A stretch of DNA of 64,000 nt, from assembly GCF_932526225.1 (NCBI RefSeq), contig NC_064038.1:12337070-12401069 (forward strand), read 5' to 3'. Positions 23,761 to 35,163 of the stretch are shown here, piece after piece (within the stretch, counting starts at the first letter, position 1; each line of letters starts with the position of its first letter). The notes below the pieces were generated by a model. The model was not told where the DNA came from. It made no database searches and was given only the letters and a program-made list of their open reading frames with translations. This stretch comes from Nematostella vectensis. Taxonomy: Eukaryota; Cnidaria; Anthozoa; Actiniaria; Edwardsiidae. The position numbers were made by a program, and so were the translations under genes.

Positions 23761-26700
23761 GGAGTTCGAAAACTTTTCTGGGGCGTTCCTCTATTTTTAT
23801 CGGTAATTACCGGGTATGTTACGTTACCGGGAGAGTTTTCTTGTTATTTTTCGGGCAAAGGAGAGTGTCTGAAAAATGAGTGCAACTACAATTTTCAACG
23901 GGACAAATAACGGAAAATAACGGGACAAATAACGACTAACAATGGTTTGTCCATTGGCGCGCGCAAATAACAATATATATTTCTTTTATGAAAGCATAAA
24001 AAATTGCTGAATTACCTCATTAGCATGACTGATTCCATATGAAACTTTCGCGCTGTGTAGCCATTTAATAAAAAAAGGTAAACTAAATAATAACTGCAAC
24101 TTTTTTTAGGGGGGAGGCGTAGCTTTAGAGGTCGTAGCTTTTGGGGTCACCGGTTTTAGGTCTTCGTTTTGTAGACAGAAACAGAAAATCACAATTCTTT
24201 TACCACAACAACTACTGGTCTCTACTACAAAAGTTATTAATAGTTATATTACTAAAATATAAATAAGTATACGTATAAGTATATAAGTATATATTTTTTG
24301 TTACTTCTAGCGACAATTTTCCGAAGGTCTTGATATTCTACGAGCAGCTTTCCTTGGAAAAGATAATTTACGAGGAAGCATACCCGGTAGGTTCAGCCAT
24401 TACAACGGATTTTTATTGAGTGGCAACCTTCTAAATAACAACCTCTGTTAAGCGGAGAACCCCTTTAACTTGACACAAAATATTAGCATCAAAACCAACA
24501 AAGGAAATCAAGGAATAATAACACCACCAAATAAAGCTGATACGTGCGTTCATTGTCCATTCACAAGAACCACGATACTTTGTCAGTGAATTTCGAATAA
24601 AATAAACAAAAATTCATCCCAAATTTGTGTTAAATATTGCACTTAGCGAATAAAGTACTTTATAGATCCTAAATACGAAGCAAGGTTCGGAAAAGACTCA
24701 AACATGTCACGGACACTGAAGAAAACAGAGATCCCACAGATCTTTAGACAAAATCGCGAGGAAGGAGACGTTAAGGTTATCAGTATTTCAATGGCTATGT
24801 GCAATATACAACACAAATCGGGGATGATATTTGTTCATGTTATTCAGAATTCACTGGCAAATTATCTTAGTTCCTGTGGGGTGAGGTCTTCATTATCCAT
24901 CCCCCTTACCCACCCCCCTTGGGACCCATACCTGGTAACGCTCCGTCTTTAAATAATTAATCATCTATATTATGATGCATTTGGAGAATCTGTTAGCCGA
25001 CTTTGGGGGCCAGATTGGTCTGTGGATCGGAGCTTCTGTTCTGACAGTTGCGAATTCATAGAGCATAGAGTTCTTCGTGAACTTGTTTACTTTACTTTTG
25101 GCCAAAAGAAAAGTCGGCACCATTTTCTCCACTAAGTCGAAATGAGGAAAGCGAAGATAAATAGAAAGGACGACAATGGTTTTCAAGGATAACTCTAAAA
25201 GATTTTAATATAACAAACAGCTATATGCTGTACCCGAATAAATGACTTAATTGACTGAGGTAGCAAAAAAGGGTGTATGGATTTAGTGGACCGCCTTTAT
25301 AATAATATGATCTTTTTGCAAGAACCGCAGATTGAATTAAACGCCATTGTCCACGTAAAGTTTGTTAGGGTCTTGAATTATTTTAGTTTTTTTTAACAAT
25401 TTGTTTCAGTTGTTAATTCTTATTGCTTTGCCTGTCTTTTGACAGATCGGCGCCTTTGTTTTAGGTGCACCATTTATTTGATTTTTACCTGGATAAATAA
25501 GGTGTTTGGTTAAGATTAGATGCTTTTTGAAGAAGTTCTGTATATCCTGCGAACTTTGACGGAAAAGGTTTTCGCGATGGAATGTCTATTACCCTACTTG
25601 AGTAATTTTCAGTAACATTAACATTGTACTTGCTTATTATCGGGAACAAACGCATTTGTTTTGCGGTTGTTTTATTCTAGGTCCTTAGGGTTGACAAATT
25701 AGCTTAAGTGGCACTCAGGGCGTTTTGTTGTACCCCCAAAAAGCTGTTGATTTTTGGCAGGTGCAGAGCCAAGAACTGCTACAAAGTATCTCAGGGGGGT
25801 GAATGGAAACTTTACAAAGGAAATCAAGTTAGCGCGCTAGGCAAGACCCTGCTCTTATATTCGTGGGCTGAAATCGCTACGCTGGCCATGTAGAAGAATT
25901 TGCAGTTTGTCTCCTGGATGAAGCTTTAGTCTAATTGGCTTATTAAAGGTAAGTCCTAAGAGTCCCAAACATAAGCACTGGAATATTGTCACACTAGACA
26001 TTTTCCTTATAATCAAATATTCAAAGTGAGTAGTTTTAGAATCAATGAAAACAAATTGGTGGTAAGGTTCCTTTAGTTTCAAGATGCTGTGGTTATTGGG
26101 AAAAGGATAACAAGTTTAGGAAAACTTTAATTTAGTAACGGGAAACCAAGAAAACCTGAAATCGTGCGTAAAAAAAAAAATAAGAGGCGACAGGTTGACT
26201 ACCCAGTAAGCCAACTGTTTTATCGGGCGACTATTTCTTAATTCTCGTATTTCGCCACTAGTAGACCCGAAAAACATCATCACACATCACATCACACGAT
26301 TAGGCTTAGAAATAGCCGAACTTAGGCGTCCCCGGTAAAGCTTTACGACCGAAGAAAGTATTTAGAGAGATATTCATTGCGTGTGAGCTCCCGATGCCAA
26401 AAATAGTTATTGTCTTTATAACCAAAAGGGTCTTGTTGTTTTTAACCGATAACTGATAAACGTTACAAAAGTTAATAAAACTATAAAATTGCGGCACGGA
26501 CGCGGTTTGCCCTTGTTGTCCAACTTCAATCAAAATGAGTTTAAAAATACGTATGAAAGAAAAAAACTTGCACCGCTGGACCGCTGGATCTATATGCTCT
26601 TTGTAGAGCATATAGAAATAAGGGAAAGGATTTATTCCTAGTTATTCTATTCTATTCTCAGTATTTTTACTCTTGTACACCCCTGTTGTCAAGGAGGAAA

Positions 26701-26989
26701 AAATGGTACCTCCCGCCAAGCGGTCAGCTAGTCCTTTCTTAATCATCCCCTCGACAATATGACAACAATCTCTTAATGTTTTAGACTTAATACCACATGT
26801 TTTTTTCTCTGTATTTTTTTTACAAAAGTTAGCTTAAGATAAAACAAAATGTCCTTTTTTAAAAATAGATAAAGCAGGACTATGATTGCAAAATCACGAA
26901 GATCGGCGCGATTAACCCTGTCAACATTTAAAAAAAATTTGGTTAGATAGTAACATTTCGTGTGTAATTTGAATAGTAATTTCTCCTTC
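23761..26989. other. AT-rich DNA of unit 2, no gene supported
   Basis: Scattered short frames only. Nothing with a recognisable domain, splice structure or repeat longer than simple AT tracts was seen. Confidence 0.5.
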
Positions 26990-27655
26990 TTCTTCATTTT
27001 CTTTCTTTTGCTTCTTCTTCCTCCTCCTCCTCCCCCTCCTCCTCCTCTTCTTCTTCTTCTTCTTCTTTTTCTTCTACCTATTCTTCCTCTTGTTTATCTT
27101 CTTCTTCTTGTTTATCTTCTTCTTCTTCTTCTTTTTCTTCTTCTTCTTCTCCTTCTTCTTCTTCTTCTTCTCCTTCTTCTTTTTCTTCTACCTTGTTTAT
27201 CTTCTTCTTGTTTATCTTCTTCTTCTTCTTCTTCTTCTTCTTCTTCTTCTTCTTCTTCTTCTTCTTCTTCTTCTTCTTCTTCTTCTTCTTCTTCTTCTTC
27301 TTCTTTTTCTTCTACCTATTCTTCCTCTTGTTTATCTTCTTCTTGTTTATCTTCTTCTTCTTCTTCTTCTTCTTCTTCTTCTTCTTCTTCTTCTTCTTCT
27401 TCTTCTTCTTCTTCTTCTTTTTCTTCTACCTATTCTTCCTCTTGTTTATCTTCTTTTTCTTGTTTATCTTCTTCTTCTTGTTTATCATCTTCTTCTTCTT
27501 CTTTTTCTTCTACCTATTCTTCCTCTTGTTATCTTCTTCTTCTTGTTTATCTTCTTCTTCTTGTTTATCTTCTTCTTGTTTATCTTCTTCTTCTTCTTTT
27601 CTTCTTTTTCTTCTTCTTCTTCATCTTCTTTTCTTCTTTTTCTTCTTCTTCGTCT
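26990..27655. repeat. (TTC)n-rich microsatellite array
   Basis: About 650 bp of TTC/TTCTTC units interrupted by repeated tacctattcttcctcttgtt and tttatc variants, so a higher-order repeat is present. Poly-Ser, poly-Phe and poly-Leu frames over it are artefacts. Confidence 0.95.
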
Positions 27656-28399
27656 TCTTACTTCAAGACGTTTTACAGACGTTTTTTTAAAACGTCATTA
27701 AAATGATTGGGCAAACACGAAACAGGCTTGTAGGGATGAAACAGTAGTTTGCGTGTTTTTTCCTATACATATATGTTTGTTTTTACGCAGAACTCCCAAC
27801 TAGTGTTCGCTGGAATTTCCAAACAAAGTCCAAAGGGACTGGGGCTAGTGCTTGCACTTGTTACAATTCTTCTGCTACTTGTGTGCAGTACAAATAGGTC
27901 AGCGGGCATACTACGCAATGACTGCGTCAAGGAGAATCCCGTTCATGGTAAAAAGGCTTACTACAAGTGACAGTAAATATTTCTCTTCCTTAACATTCAT
28001 ATAGAAATATTGGTGTCAACATTGTATAGTACACTGTTTCCCGCGTTACAGCAGTAGAACCAAAAGTATGGACAATTCTAATGTATTCGCATACTTTCGA
28101 AGCCCGTACTATAGACCTCATAACAACATTTGTATCGTCCCAACGTATCCGTTTTCGTTTGAAAACGCAACCTTTTTGTGCACGACACTAGCGAGACAGA
28201 TTAATTTCAATGAAAGTTTCTGTCTGTCTCTGCAAACTCAAACTTTTTTGTTTCGTCTCTAAACTAAATCGGGATCTGGGTATAAAAATCTCAATGTATG
28301 AAATAAAGTAATACAAAGTGGAAAGAGCTTGAAGACTCGCTCGTTTGTAATTCGATGCTTCGCATCTTCTTCGAGCAAAATCCTGGAAAAGTGTCTTTG
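27656..28399. other. AT-rich DNA, no gene supported
   Basis: A 73-residue frame at 27749-27970 has one hydrophobic segment (GLVLALVTILLLLVC) but no other support. Nothing else is seen. Confidence 0.4.
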
Positions 28400-28419
28400 C
28401 TACATGGATGTTGTTGGAT

Positions 28420-28615
28420 GATACATGTAGAGAGTTGAATGCTGCATGGTTGGTGTTCAGTGTTGCATGGATGGTGTTGAATGTTACATGGAGGGTGTTG
28501 AATGTTGCATGCATGGTTTTGAATGTTACATGGAGGGTGTTGAATGTTACGTGGATGTTGTTTAATGTTACATGGAGGGTGTTGAATTTTGCATGGAGGG
28601 TCTTGAATGTTGCAG
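28420..28615. repeat. Minisatellite, about 21-bp unit
   Basis: Units of the form ttgaatgttacatggagggtg, with variants, repeated about nine times. Confidence 0.85.
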
Positions 28616-28733
28616 GATGGGCGAATGTGGCGAGGACAAACCGCATAAACGATTCTCTAACATTCGTGTCCTGCTGACGGGCCATGTAATCCAGCCAGAA
28701 GCTGCAAAAGGGTTCAATAAATGCTTGATCAAA

Positions 28734-28840
<107 letters not shown>

Positions 28841-29031
28841 GATACAAGAAGCCAGGATGGAGCCGAGATACTCTCTTAATTAAATATATAATGTCCAGAA
28901 GCTAATATTGCACTAAAATTGGTGTAGTTTTGTTAAATTCTCTACATAAATACCAACCATAGTATCTCTGAGTTTTAGCTTTTCAATAAGGAACTGGATA
29001 AAATTAGGATAAATTTTATTATGGTATTATG

Positions 29032-29037
29032 GTTGTT
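29032..29037. repeat. Target-site duplication GTTGTT, left of element
   Basis: GTTGTT directly precedes the seven-G terminus of the element and recurs directly after the seven-C terminus at 41463-41468. Six bases is the length expected for Polinton insertion. Confidence 0.85.
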
Positions 29038-29813
29038 GGGGGGGACTGGGGGGTTTCAGAGGAACTGGTACTTGTACTTTTACTCCTATAGGTAGCTTTC
29101 GCTAATACTAGGAGGCATTAAGCAAGCACTGTCACTGGGGGTGGTCACTGCCAGAGGGTTTATTGCGTCCCCAGTGGTTCTTTTACGTCCCTTCGGTTCA
29201 GGTTTTTAGTTACAGCTTGAAGAGACGGGACCTCCGGTTTAGTGTCCTTATCCGAGAAGACTGGAAACACGGGAGAATAACTTCAACTCACTTGTGGCAA
29301 ATTCGATTCAAGGCAGGAACCCGGAAAAAATCCCCAGTTTGAGCCAGGATTCGAACCTGGGCCACAGCGGTGAGAGGCCAACGCGCTAACACACTAGGCC
29401 ACCCGTGCTTCCATTCTTTGGTGGGAGGCGTGGATCGCCCCTCCGGGCCTCCCAGCACCGTCTCCCGTCTTAGACTTGGGAGACGCGAATCGTCCCTCCG
29501 AGCCTCCCAGCTCCGTCTCTATATATCGAGCGTATAATGTTTCGCGTACATGAACAATCGGCAAAAGCTAATGTGGGCCAAATCGATTTCACGTACATAG
29601 ATGATTTTGGCCAAATCGATTTCAGATAATGTTTCACGTACATAAACAATCGGCAAAAGCCAAATCGATTTCACGTACATAAACAATCGGCAAAAGTTAA
29701 TGTAGGCAAAATAGATTTCGCGAACACGAATAATCAATTAGGGGCAGGTGTTTCGCGTGCATGAATAATCAATTAGGGCCGGTGTTTCGCGTGCATGAAT
29801 AATTAGGGTGTAG
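29038..29813. repeat. Left terminal inverted repeat (interrupted by SINE)
   Basis: Positions 29038-29072 and 29421-29813 are the reverse complement of the right end (40940-41462). Without the SINE the repeat is about 428 bp. It contains the G/C-rich outer segment, a tatatatcgag segment, and reiterated aaatcgattt and caatcggcaaaag motifs. It lacks one 92-bp internal repeat that the right end has. Confidence 0.88.
29073..29420 (-). mobile_element. tRNA-derived SINE inserted in the left terminal repeat
   Basis: On the minus strand the insert begins near 29415 with a tRNA-like head: an A-box-like tggcctagtg...ttagcgc, then a perfect B box ggttcgaatcc at about 29350-29360. A non-tRNA body follows, down to 29073. 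It splits the terminal repeat exactly: the sequence on either side (ggaactgg | tgggaggcg) is contiguous in the right repeat. A short duplication of about 3-4 bp (tggt) flanks it. The head lacks a clean acceptor stem, so it is a SINE and not a functional tRNA gene. Confidence 0.8.
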
Positions 29814-29974
29814 GCCGGGCGCATGCAAGCCCAAGGACTCTCGCGTACACGACTTTTTGGGGCAAATAGCGGTGGGGCCGTGAAAATGAGGAGGGCCGCC
29901 AACCTACGGAGCGTGGAATAACCGTTTTTCGGCCGTGAGTTCAAAGCCGCCGGCGTGGCGTTTAAACCTGAGTT

Positions 29975-30653
29975 CTACTCGAACACCTCGCTCCCGAACT
30001 CCTCGCGAATTTTTCGCAGTCTCGTTTTTATCCTTTCGCGTGCCACCAGGGAGGGCCCTTTCCCGCTTTTTTTTATCATGCGGTGCGAGGCCGGGTCGAG
30101 CTCTGATAGCGGCCTTGAGCGCGTTGTATCTCTCTTGTTCCTGAAGTATTAGCCGAAACTCTTCGTCTGAGATACGCCCGTCTTGCAGAGCCTTAGAGAC
30201 CAGCTCGCTGATCGAGTTTTTCTTACTCTCCGCTAGAACCATCGTGTCTTCGTGTTTAGCCACCTTGCTCGTAAGACCCCTAGAGACCACCCCCGCGCCC
30301 GCGCCCACGACACCGACCAGCCCAGCGACCCCTGCCAGCGGAGCGCCGATCAGAACCCCTATCCCACTCAAAGAGACTCCCAGCCCGGCGCTGGAAAGCG
30401 CCCCTGCAGCGATGCCGGATGCCACAGACACAGCATGGGTAACGGCGAAGGCGCGCTTATACTTCTTCCGCACCTGTCGATAATGCGTTATCTCGTTGTC
30501 TAGAACCGCCTGAGTGTCACGTATTACCTGGAGTCGGAAACTTTGCGCGTCGTCGCCGGTGCTTGCCGGAGCGGTAGGCGTCTGCGGGGGGTGGGCACTG
30601 GGGAGTGGGGGATATATGGATATGCCACCGCTGCTAACGTCGCTGTTCGCCAT
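29975..30653 (-). pseudogene. Polinton-associated glycine-rich membrane protein, frameshifted C-terminus
   Basis: Starts at ATG 30651-30653 and stays open as a 249-residue frame to 29904. The last part of that frame changes character at an A-run (T-run on the plus strand, about 30066-30074). After the run, a different minus frame carries a basic helical tail that closes with TAG at 29975-29977. This suggests a small indel in the homopolymer, with the true end near 29975. The body matches the unit 1 copy: Pro-rich N-terminus, hydrophobic Gly/Ala/Val core around residues 70-125, then a charged helix. Function unknown; a virion membrane or structural role is inferred from position beside the minor capsid gene. 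Confidence 0.65.
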
Positions 30654-30669
30654 GCCTGCTATGTCGGGC

Positions 30670-31197
30670 CTAGGTTAGCTCTAATACGAGACGAACAGGC
30701 CTGCCCTTAAAGTCCACCCGTCTACCACGGTCATCCCTGATCCATATTCGGATACTCGAGACGAACTCAGAGGAAGACGCTGCGACGCAAATGGGGATGT
30801 CGGGCCCATAGACGACTTTCTCGTGCGGCCTCCCGCGGGTTTCTAGGCAAGCGAGAACGTTTGAAGGCTCGTCTAAGGCGAGGCACTGCGAGCGGTCTAC
30901 GATGTTGCAGAAGACGTAGATGGCCTCTATTTTCGGCAAAGTCACCTCAAGTGGGGGGCCCCCACGGGCATTGCGAGGCCCCGCTCCCCCATCTGATCGT
31001 CTTTAGCCTCTAGGCCAAATAGTGCGCAAAGCTCGGCGTTCAGGAACACAACGCCTGTGGACACGAGCACAATCTTGCCGTTGAGGGGATCCTGCTTCGC
31101 GGTCAGAATCTGGCTTTTAGCGTGGTTGATCGTTTCCACGATGGACTCGGCCGTGTGGTGCCCGGCTGGCAGAGTAGCGATGGGCGGGAGGGAGCGA
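30670..31197 (-). pseudogene. Minor capsid (penton-like) protein, N-terminus deleted and frameshifted
   Basis: Corresponds to 547-1074 of unit 1. The N-terminal 54 or so codons were removed by the 1,861-bp deletion that joins this gene to the neighbouring minus-strand gene at about 31195. The same G5C6 frameshift is present, so that lesion is older than the duplication. The C-terminal half is unchanged apart from a few substitutions (for example V to A in the KIEAIYV stretch). Confidence 0.6.
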
Positions 31198-31938
31198 CTT
31201 GCCGAGCGACGTCACAATGGCCGCGATCGTCGTCGCTACGGCCAACCCGATAGCGGTGGCGGTGAAGCCGTACTTTTTGAAGATGGCTTTGATGCGCTCC
31301 CTTAGCGGCTTTTGGTTCTCGAGCTCTCGGTTTTCGCGTTCTAGTTCGTCAATCTCGGACAGCCTCTCCTCGTTGCGCTCACGGGCCTCTTGACGGCGAC
31401 TCTCTGGCGTGTTACGGTCGTTGATGGTCTCCCTGTCTGTGGCTACCGCCCCTTGCAGCTCTTGGACTCGTTCTGTGTTCTCCTGGATTACCGCGTCTAC
31501 CTCTGCCACGGGCTTGAAGCCTTTCAGATTTTTAACGTACTGTTGAATGCTCCCATCCTTGTTGAACAGCGGATATGGTTTGGTCCAACCTCCTCCTTTG
31601 CCGTAGTTGTGAACCCGTATTTCCGTCTTCTCCTTCCGGCTTAACTGGAACCGTAACAGATTCTCGTCAAGGTCTGGGTATTTCTTCCTGAGGGACTCGA
31701 GACCGAGTCTCCTCGCTGAACCCTCTGTGATGAGCGAGGTTTCAGCGCTTGCCGTTCCTGCGGTTTGCGAAGCCGTCCTATGAGCAGCATGCGTACGCGA
31801 CGACGTGCTCGTCATTGGGATCGACTCCCCATCGTCGGGGTCAAACGGGATAAGGGGCGTCGTCTCGTCGTCCCCCACCCCGCGATCGGCGGACGCACCC
31901 GGCAAGGTATCGTCAATGTCAACGTCAACATCACCCAT
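31195..31938 (-). pseudogene. Coiled-coil membrane protein, 3' part deleted
   Basis: Same gene as 2717-3676 from ATG 31936-31938, intact through the coiled coil to GLAVATTIAAIVTSLGKSL. The 1,861-bp deletion then fuses it out of frame to the antisense of the minor capsid gene. The open frame runs on to 31117 with unrelated residues. The C-terminal membrane segments are lost. Differences from unit 1 upstream are few (for example FITEG to LITEG, RKEYPDL to RKKYPDL). Confidence 0.75.
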
Positions 31939-32046
31939 GATGCGCGCGCATAACTCGTGCTATGCTATGTTAGACATGTCTAACAGTCCGCACCATAGCC
32001 TCGCGACTTCGTACTTTATGTGCATATATACACGTATATGTATACG
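31939..32046. promoter_or_regulatory. Divergent promoter region of the capsid gene block, unit 2
   Basis: Identical arrangement to unit 1: the 18-bp palindrome at 31968-31985 and a TATA-like alternating stretch just upstream of the capsid start at 32047. Confidence 0.5.
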
Positions 32047-33312
32047 ATGTCAGTCAGCGATAAACTCGACCCCCAGCGAACACCCAGAATCCCTCTGGGG
32101 TTGAAAGCCGAGAGAACTGTTCACCGGGTCACTCTCAACCCGTCGACGGCCTCCCCAGAGGAGACGCTATATGTGGCGGTCCCAAAGCTGTCGGAAGGCG
32201 TCACGCTCGTGCCTGGCTCCTTGAGGGTCGGTCTCGAACTCTCCGTCTCAGGCCATGCGAATAATACCGTCGTGAACAACGTCGGCCGAAATCTCGTGAG
32301 CCGCCTGAAAATCACGTTTGCAGGAGAAATGCTCCAGGACACCAACCGCTACGACGTCTTCAAGACGTATGAGGAGCTTTACCTGTCCAAGGTCGAGAGA
32401 GAGGACCGCCTGGAGCAGGGCATACAGTCGGAAAACATGCGCAAGCTTCGCTCCAAGGCTGGCGATAAGGCGACCAGTAACGCCAAGGAGAACGCTCTAA
32501 GCGCCACCCACGGAGCGAGGTATACCATCCCGCTAGACCATTCTCTGCTGACGGACCACGGCGTGCTATACCCAAGGGCGCTCTCCGAGGCGCTGCTCTT
32601 CGAGATCACGATCGCATCGGCTGACCAGGTAGTAGTCGGAACTGATGCCACTAAATTATCCTATGGCATCAAAAATCTAGAGCTGGAGTACGAAAGCCTG
32701 AGGGACGACAACCTCGCCCGGTCTGCAGCCGCCGCCTACCACAACGGCACAACGTTCTTCTACGAGCAAGTGAACCTTCACAAGACCTTCGTGATTAGCA
32801 AAGGGACGGACAGCATAATCAACGAGAGTGTCAACCTGCCGCGAAGGTCTGTGAGTGGTCTGCTGCTCCTCTTCGTGGAGCCATACACGGCAGGGACTCG
32901 CGACTCTGAGAAGTTCGTGTACCCCGACATCAAGAGCGTTCGCGTTACAATCGACGGCACGCCAAACAAAGTCTTCAGCCAGGGCCTGCGCCCCACGGAT
33001 TTCTGGAGGGAGGCGAAAAGGCGGTTCGTCCGCCCCTCCCCGGGGGGGCACAGCGGAGCGCCCGCCGCCCCGGCAATCGGCCCCGAGTCGTTCTATGGCG
33101 ATAACAAATTTGCTCTGTGGATCGACCTTCGAACGACGGACGACAGCGCCATCCATGGGGGTGGTCTCCGATTGGTCAATACCCACGACGGCGTGCACCT
33201 CGAGATAAAACGCACGGCAGGTGGCTCGGGTAGCGTAAACTGTCACGTGTTTGTAGTGGCCGACGCCCAGATGAACCTTATGAACGGACAGCTAGAGTCC
33301 ATACAATACTGA
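32047..33312 (+). CDS. Major capsid protein (double jelly-roll type), open
   Basis: Uninterrupted 421-codon frame from ATG 32047 (an upstream in-frame ATG at 32020 sits in the TATA-like tract and is less likely) to TGA 33310-33312. The protein is beta-rich and predicted soluble. Its N-terminal sheet region (ETLYVAVPKLSEGVTLVPGS), a long insert with KVEREDRLEQG, and a second sheet half (PNKVFSQGL, FALWIDLR, CHVFVVADAQMNL) fit the Polinton major capsid family in length and order. The role is to form pseudo-hexameric capsomers. It is immediately followed by the packaging ATPase, as is usual in this virus-like lineage. The family call rests on pattern and synteny, not on a structure prediction. 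Confidence 0.78.
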   Translation: MSVSDKLDPQRTPRIPLGLKAERTVHRVTLNPSTASPEETLYVAVPKLSEGVTLVPGSLRVGLELSVSGHANNTVVNNVGRNLVSRLKITFAGEMLQDTNRYDVFKTYEELYLSKVEREDRLEQGIQSENMRKLRSKAGDKATSNAKENALSATHGARYTIPLDHSLLTDHGVLYPRALSEALLFEITIASADQVVVGTDATKLSYGIKNLELEYESLRDDNLARSAAAAYHNGTTFFYEQVNLHKTFVISKGTDSIINESVNLPRRSVSGLLLLFVEPYTAGTRDSEKFVYPDIKSVRVTIDGTPNKVFSQGLRPTDFWREAKRRFVRPSPGGHSGAPAAPAIGPESFYGDNKFALWIDLRTTDDSAIHGGGLRLVNTHDGVHLEIKRTAGGSGSVNCHVFVVADAQMNLMNGQLESIQY

Positions 33313-33331
33313 GCACATACGCCGGAGCGGT

Positions 33332-33933
33332 ATGGACCCGAAAAACGTCCCATTTAAACGCTCTCATCGTGGGCCCGACGTCATGCGGGAAGACCCAATT
33401 CGTAGTGGACCGACTGCGCGGCCCTTTCCGGGGCAGGTTTGACTACATCGTACTCGTGTGCCCTACCTTTGTCTACAACAAAACATACGACGGCTTCGGC
33501 GAGGGCGACAATCGTCTGTTTGTCATCGCACCTGAGGCGGGTCAGATCGACATACTGCTGAGGTTCGTCTCCACTCTCTTCGAAAGCACTAATACGCTAA
33601 TGATACTCGACGACTGTGCGGCCTCGAAAGACGTTAAGAGGCGCTCTGACCAGCTCGTCAACTTAGCGTTCAGCGCGCGCCACGTGGGTATCAGCGTGGG
33701 TGATCACACAGCAGCTCACCAGCATCACGAAGCCGTTCCGCGAGAACATCGCGGCCCTGGTGGTCTTCTATACCCCGAGCAAGGCGGACATGAAAGCTGT
33801 CCTGCATGACTACGGCGCGGAGCTTTCAGAGGAGAAGATGAAAGAGTACATGAAGGCCCTCAAGACGAAAAAGTTCTCGAAGTTAGAGTTTTGCTTGCGT
33901 CACCCTTATACCATCGCCCTAGTCGAACGATGA
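33332..33933 (+). pseudogene. A32/FtsK-like genome-packaging ATPase, two frameshifts
   Basis: Same gene as 5069-5669. Unit 2 has an extra A just after the start (atttaaacg versus atttaacg, about 33356), which puts the ATG out of frame with the Walker A region. It also carries the shared break at about 33702. Walker A and B motifs are still readable in the 33369-33809 frame. Substitutions include T to A after LFVI and G to S in LFES. Confidence 0.8.
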
Positions 33934-34523
33934 TGAGCGACGAATGCTTTGAGAGTCTTCTCGAGGGGGGCGCCGCCGACCTCCCGGCCGTCGAGACGTT
34001 GGACTGCCCGACGCAAGCCGTCCCGGCTGCCGGTGAGCAAACCGAGATAGCAGACGCGAGGGAGAAACTCGCGATTCTCGTAGCCTCGGGGAAGTCGAGA
34101 GAGATGGTAGGCAAGGCCCTGACCCACGGCGACGTCAAACGCATGAGCGCCGAGGAGGTGAGGAAGTACGAAAGGCGATACGAGACCGCTCTAGCCAGCC
34201 GGACTACAGACGCCCTGGCAGACAGCTTTCTGAAGCTTACGACCAAGCTAGTAGGCATGGCACTGCCGATAGACAGTGTGGCCGATCTTCACAACGACCT
34301 AGTGTCCGACTACATCATCAACAACGAGCTCCGCGCTTTGTGCGGAAGCCTAGCTCTACGCTGCGGCCGTTTGATGGCTTTAGCCGCCGGGGCGTTACAC
34401 ATAGCGCGTCATGTGGACTGTCGTGCCGACACCAGAACGGCAAGCGCTGACGCGCGGAGCCAACGCGAGGTAGCAGCCGCGGACAGTGTCGAGCCCGCCA
34501 TCCCAGAGCAGACGCTCATTTGA
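33930..34523 (+). CDS. Small conserved Polinton protein (197 aa), open
   Basis: Open from ATG 33930 to TGA 34521-34523. The N-terminal 45 residues are acidic and Pro/Ala-rich. A predicted all-helical middle (AREKLAILVASGKSREMVG, EEVRKYERRYETALASRTTD) is followed by a hydrophobic, helical region (ELRALCGSLALRCGRLMALAA) and a charged tail. It overlaps the ATPase stop codon by four bases, a spacing that suggests co-expression. I recognise it only as a recurrent neighbour of the capsid/ATPase block. There are no catalytic motifs. Confidence 0.65.
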   Translation: MMSDECFESLLEGGAADLPAVETLDCPTQAVPAAGEQTEIADAREKLAILVASGKSREMVGKALTHGDVKRMSAEEVRKYERRYETALASRTTDALADSFLKLTTKLVGMALPIDSVADLHNDLVSDYIINNELRALCGSLALRCGRLMALAAGALHIARHVDCRADTRTASADARSQREVAAADSVEPAIPEQTLI

Positions 34524-34604
34524 AAGCTTGCCACGTCTCCTACCACTTGGTACCAAGTGCTTGGTTCCAAGTAGTTGACACAGCGTGTTCGCACGACGAC
34601 GCAG

Positions 34605-34853
34605 ATGGGGGAACCTCAAGGAAGTGCCAGTGCCCAGCCTGACGAACAACTTGCTCAAGAATCACGAGCCCCGAACCGCCCGCGACCCGACCTCACCCTG
34701 GACGAGTCGAAGCCGGAAGGCGCTTGGCAAAGTGGAACCGAATCAACAGAGCGAAGAAAGAGGCGCTTCGTGTCGCCGCTGCGCAGCAGCTGCCGGTAAC
34801 CCCGGGGCCGAGCGAGCCGCAGCCGGCCCCGGGGCCCCACCCATATCCGCACG
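34605..34853 (+). pseudogene. Proline/arginine-rich Polinton protein, internal 85-bp deletion
   Basis: The same gene as 6340-6673. Unit 2 lacks 85 bp after ttgctcaagaa, which shifts the frame. The downstream basic segment (LAKWNRINRAKKEALR) persists in a different frame starting near 34724. Confidence 0.4.
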
Positions 34854-35078
34854 ATGTCGACGACGCAGCAAAGCAAGATTACAAAGACCATCACCGACGC
34901 CGCAGTCATAACCGGCTTCGTCGCCGGCATCGGCTGGGTTGGGCGCAAGGTCTTACGCGAGGACTTCACCAAAGATCCCTCCGCGAACGCCATGAACTAC
35001 GCAAAAATGACTGCCGCCGTCGCAGGTGCTGTCGCTTTCAAGGGTTGCCTTGAGGACCAGAAGATCCTGCCCATGTAG
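34854..35078 (+). CDS. Small membrane-associated Polinton protein (74 aa), unit 2
   Basis: Open copy of 6674-6898 with ITGFVAGIGWVG in place of ITGLVAGIGSVG. It keeps both hydrophobic stretches and the ILPM end. Confidence 0.62.
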   Translation: MSTTQQSKITKTITDAAVITGFVAGIGWVGRKVLREDFTKDPSANAMNYAKMTAAVAGAVAFKGCLEDQKILPM

Positions 35079-35163
35079 TGTACCGTGGTACATGTAGGCC
35101 GTGTATTAAACTCGTGCGCGCCTTGCGCATACACACAGCACGTGGAGTGTGCCTCGCATAAAC

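Noticed and set aside
26990-27690. Three overlapping 165-248 residue frames rich in Ser, Phe or Leu
   Set aside because: All are translations of a TTC-type microsatellite; no codon or domain structure.
29340-29415. tRNA gene with intact B box
   Set aside because: The acceptor arm does not pair and the sequence continues into a SINE body; it is a tRNA-derived retroposon head.
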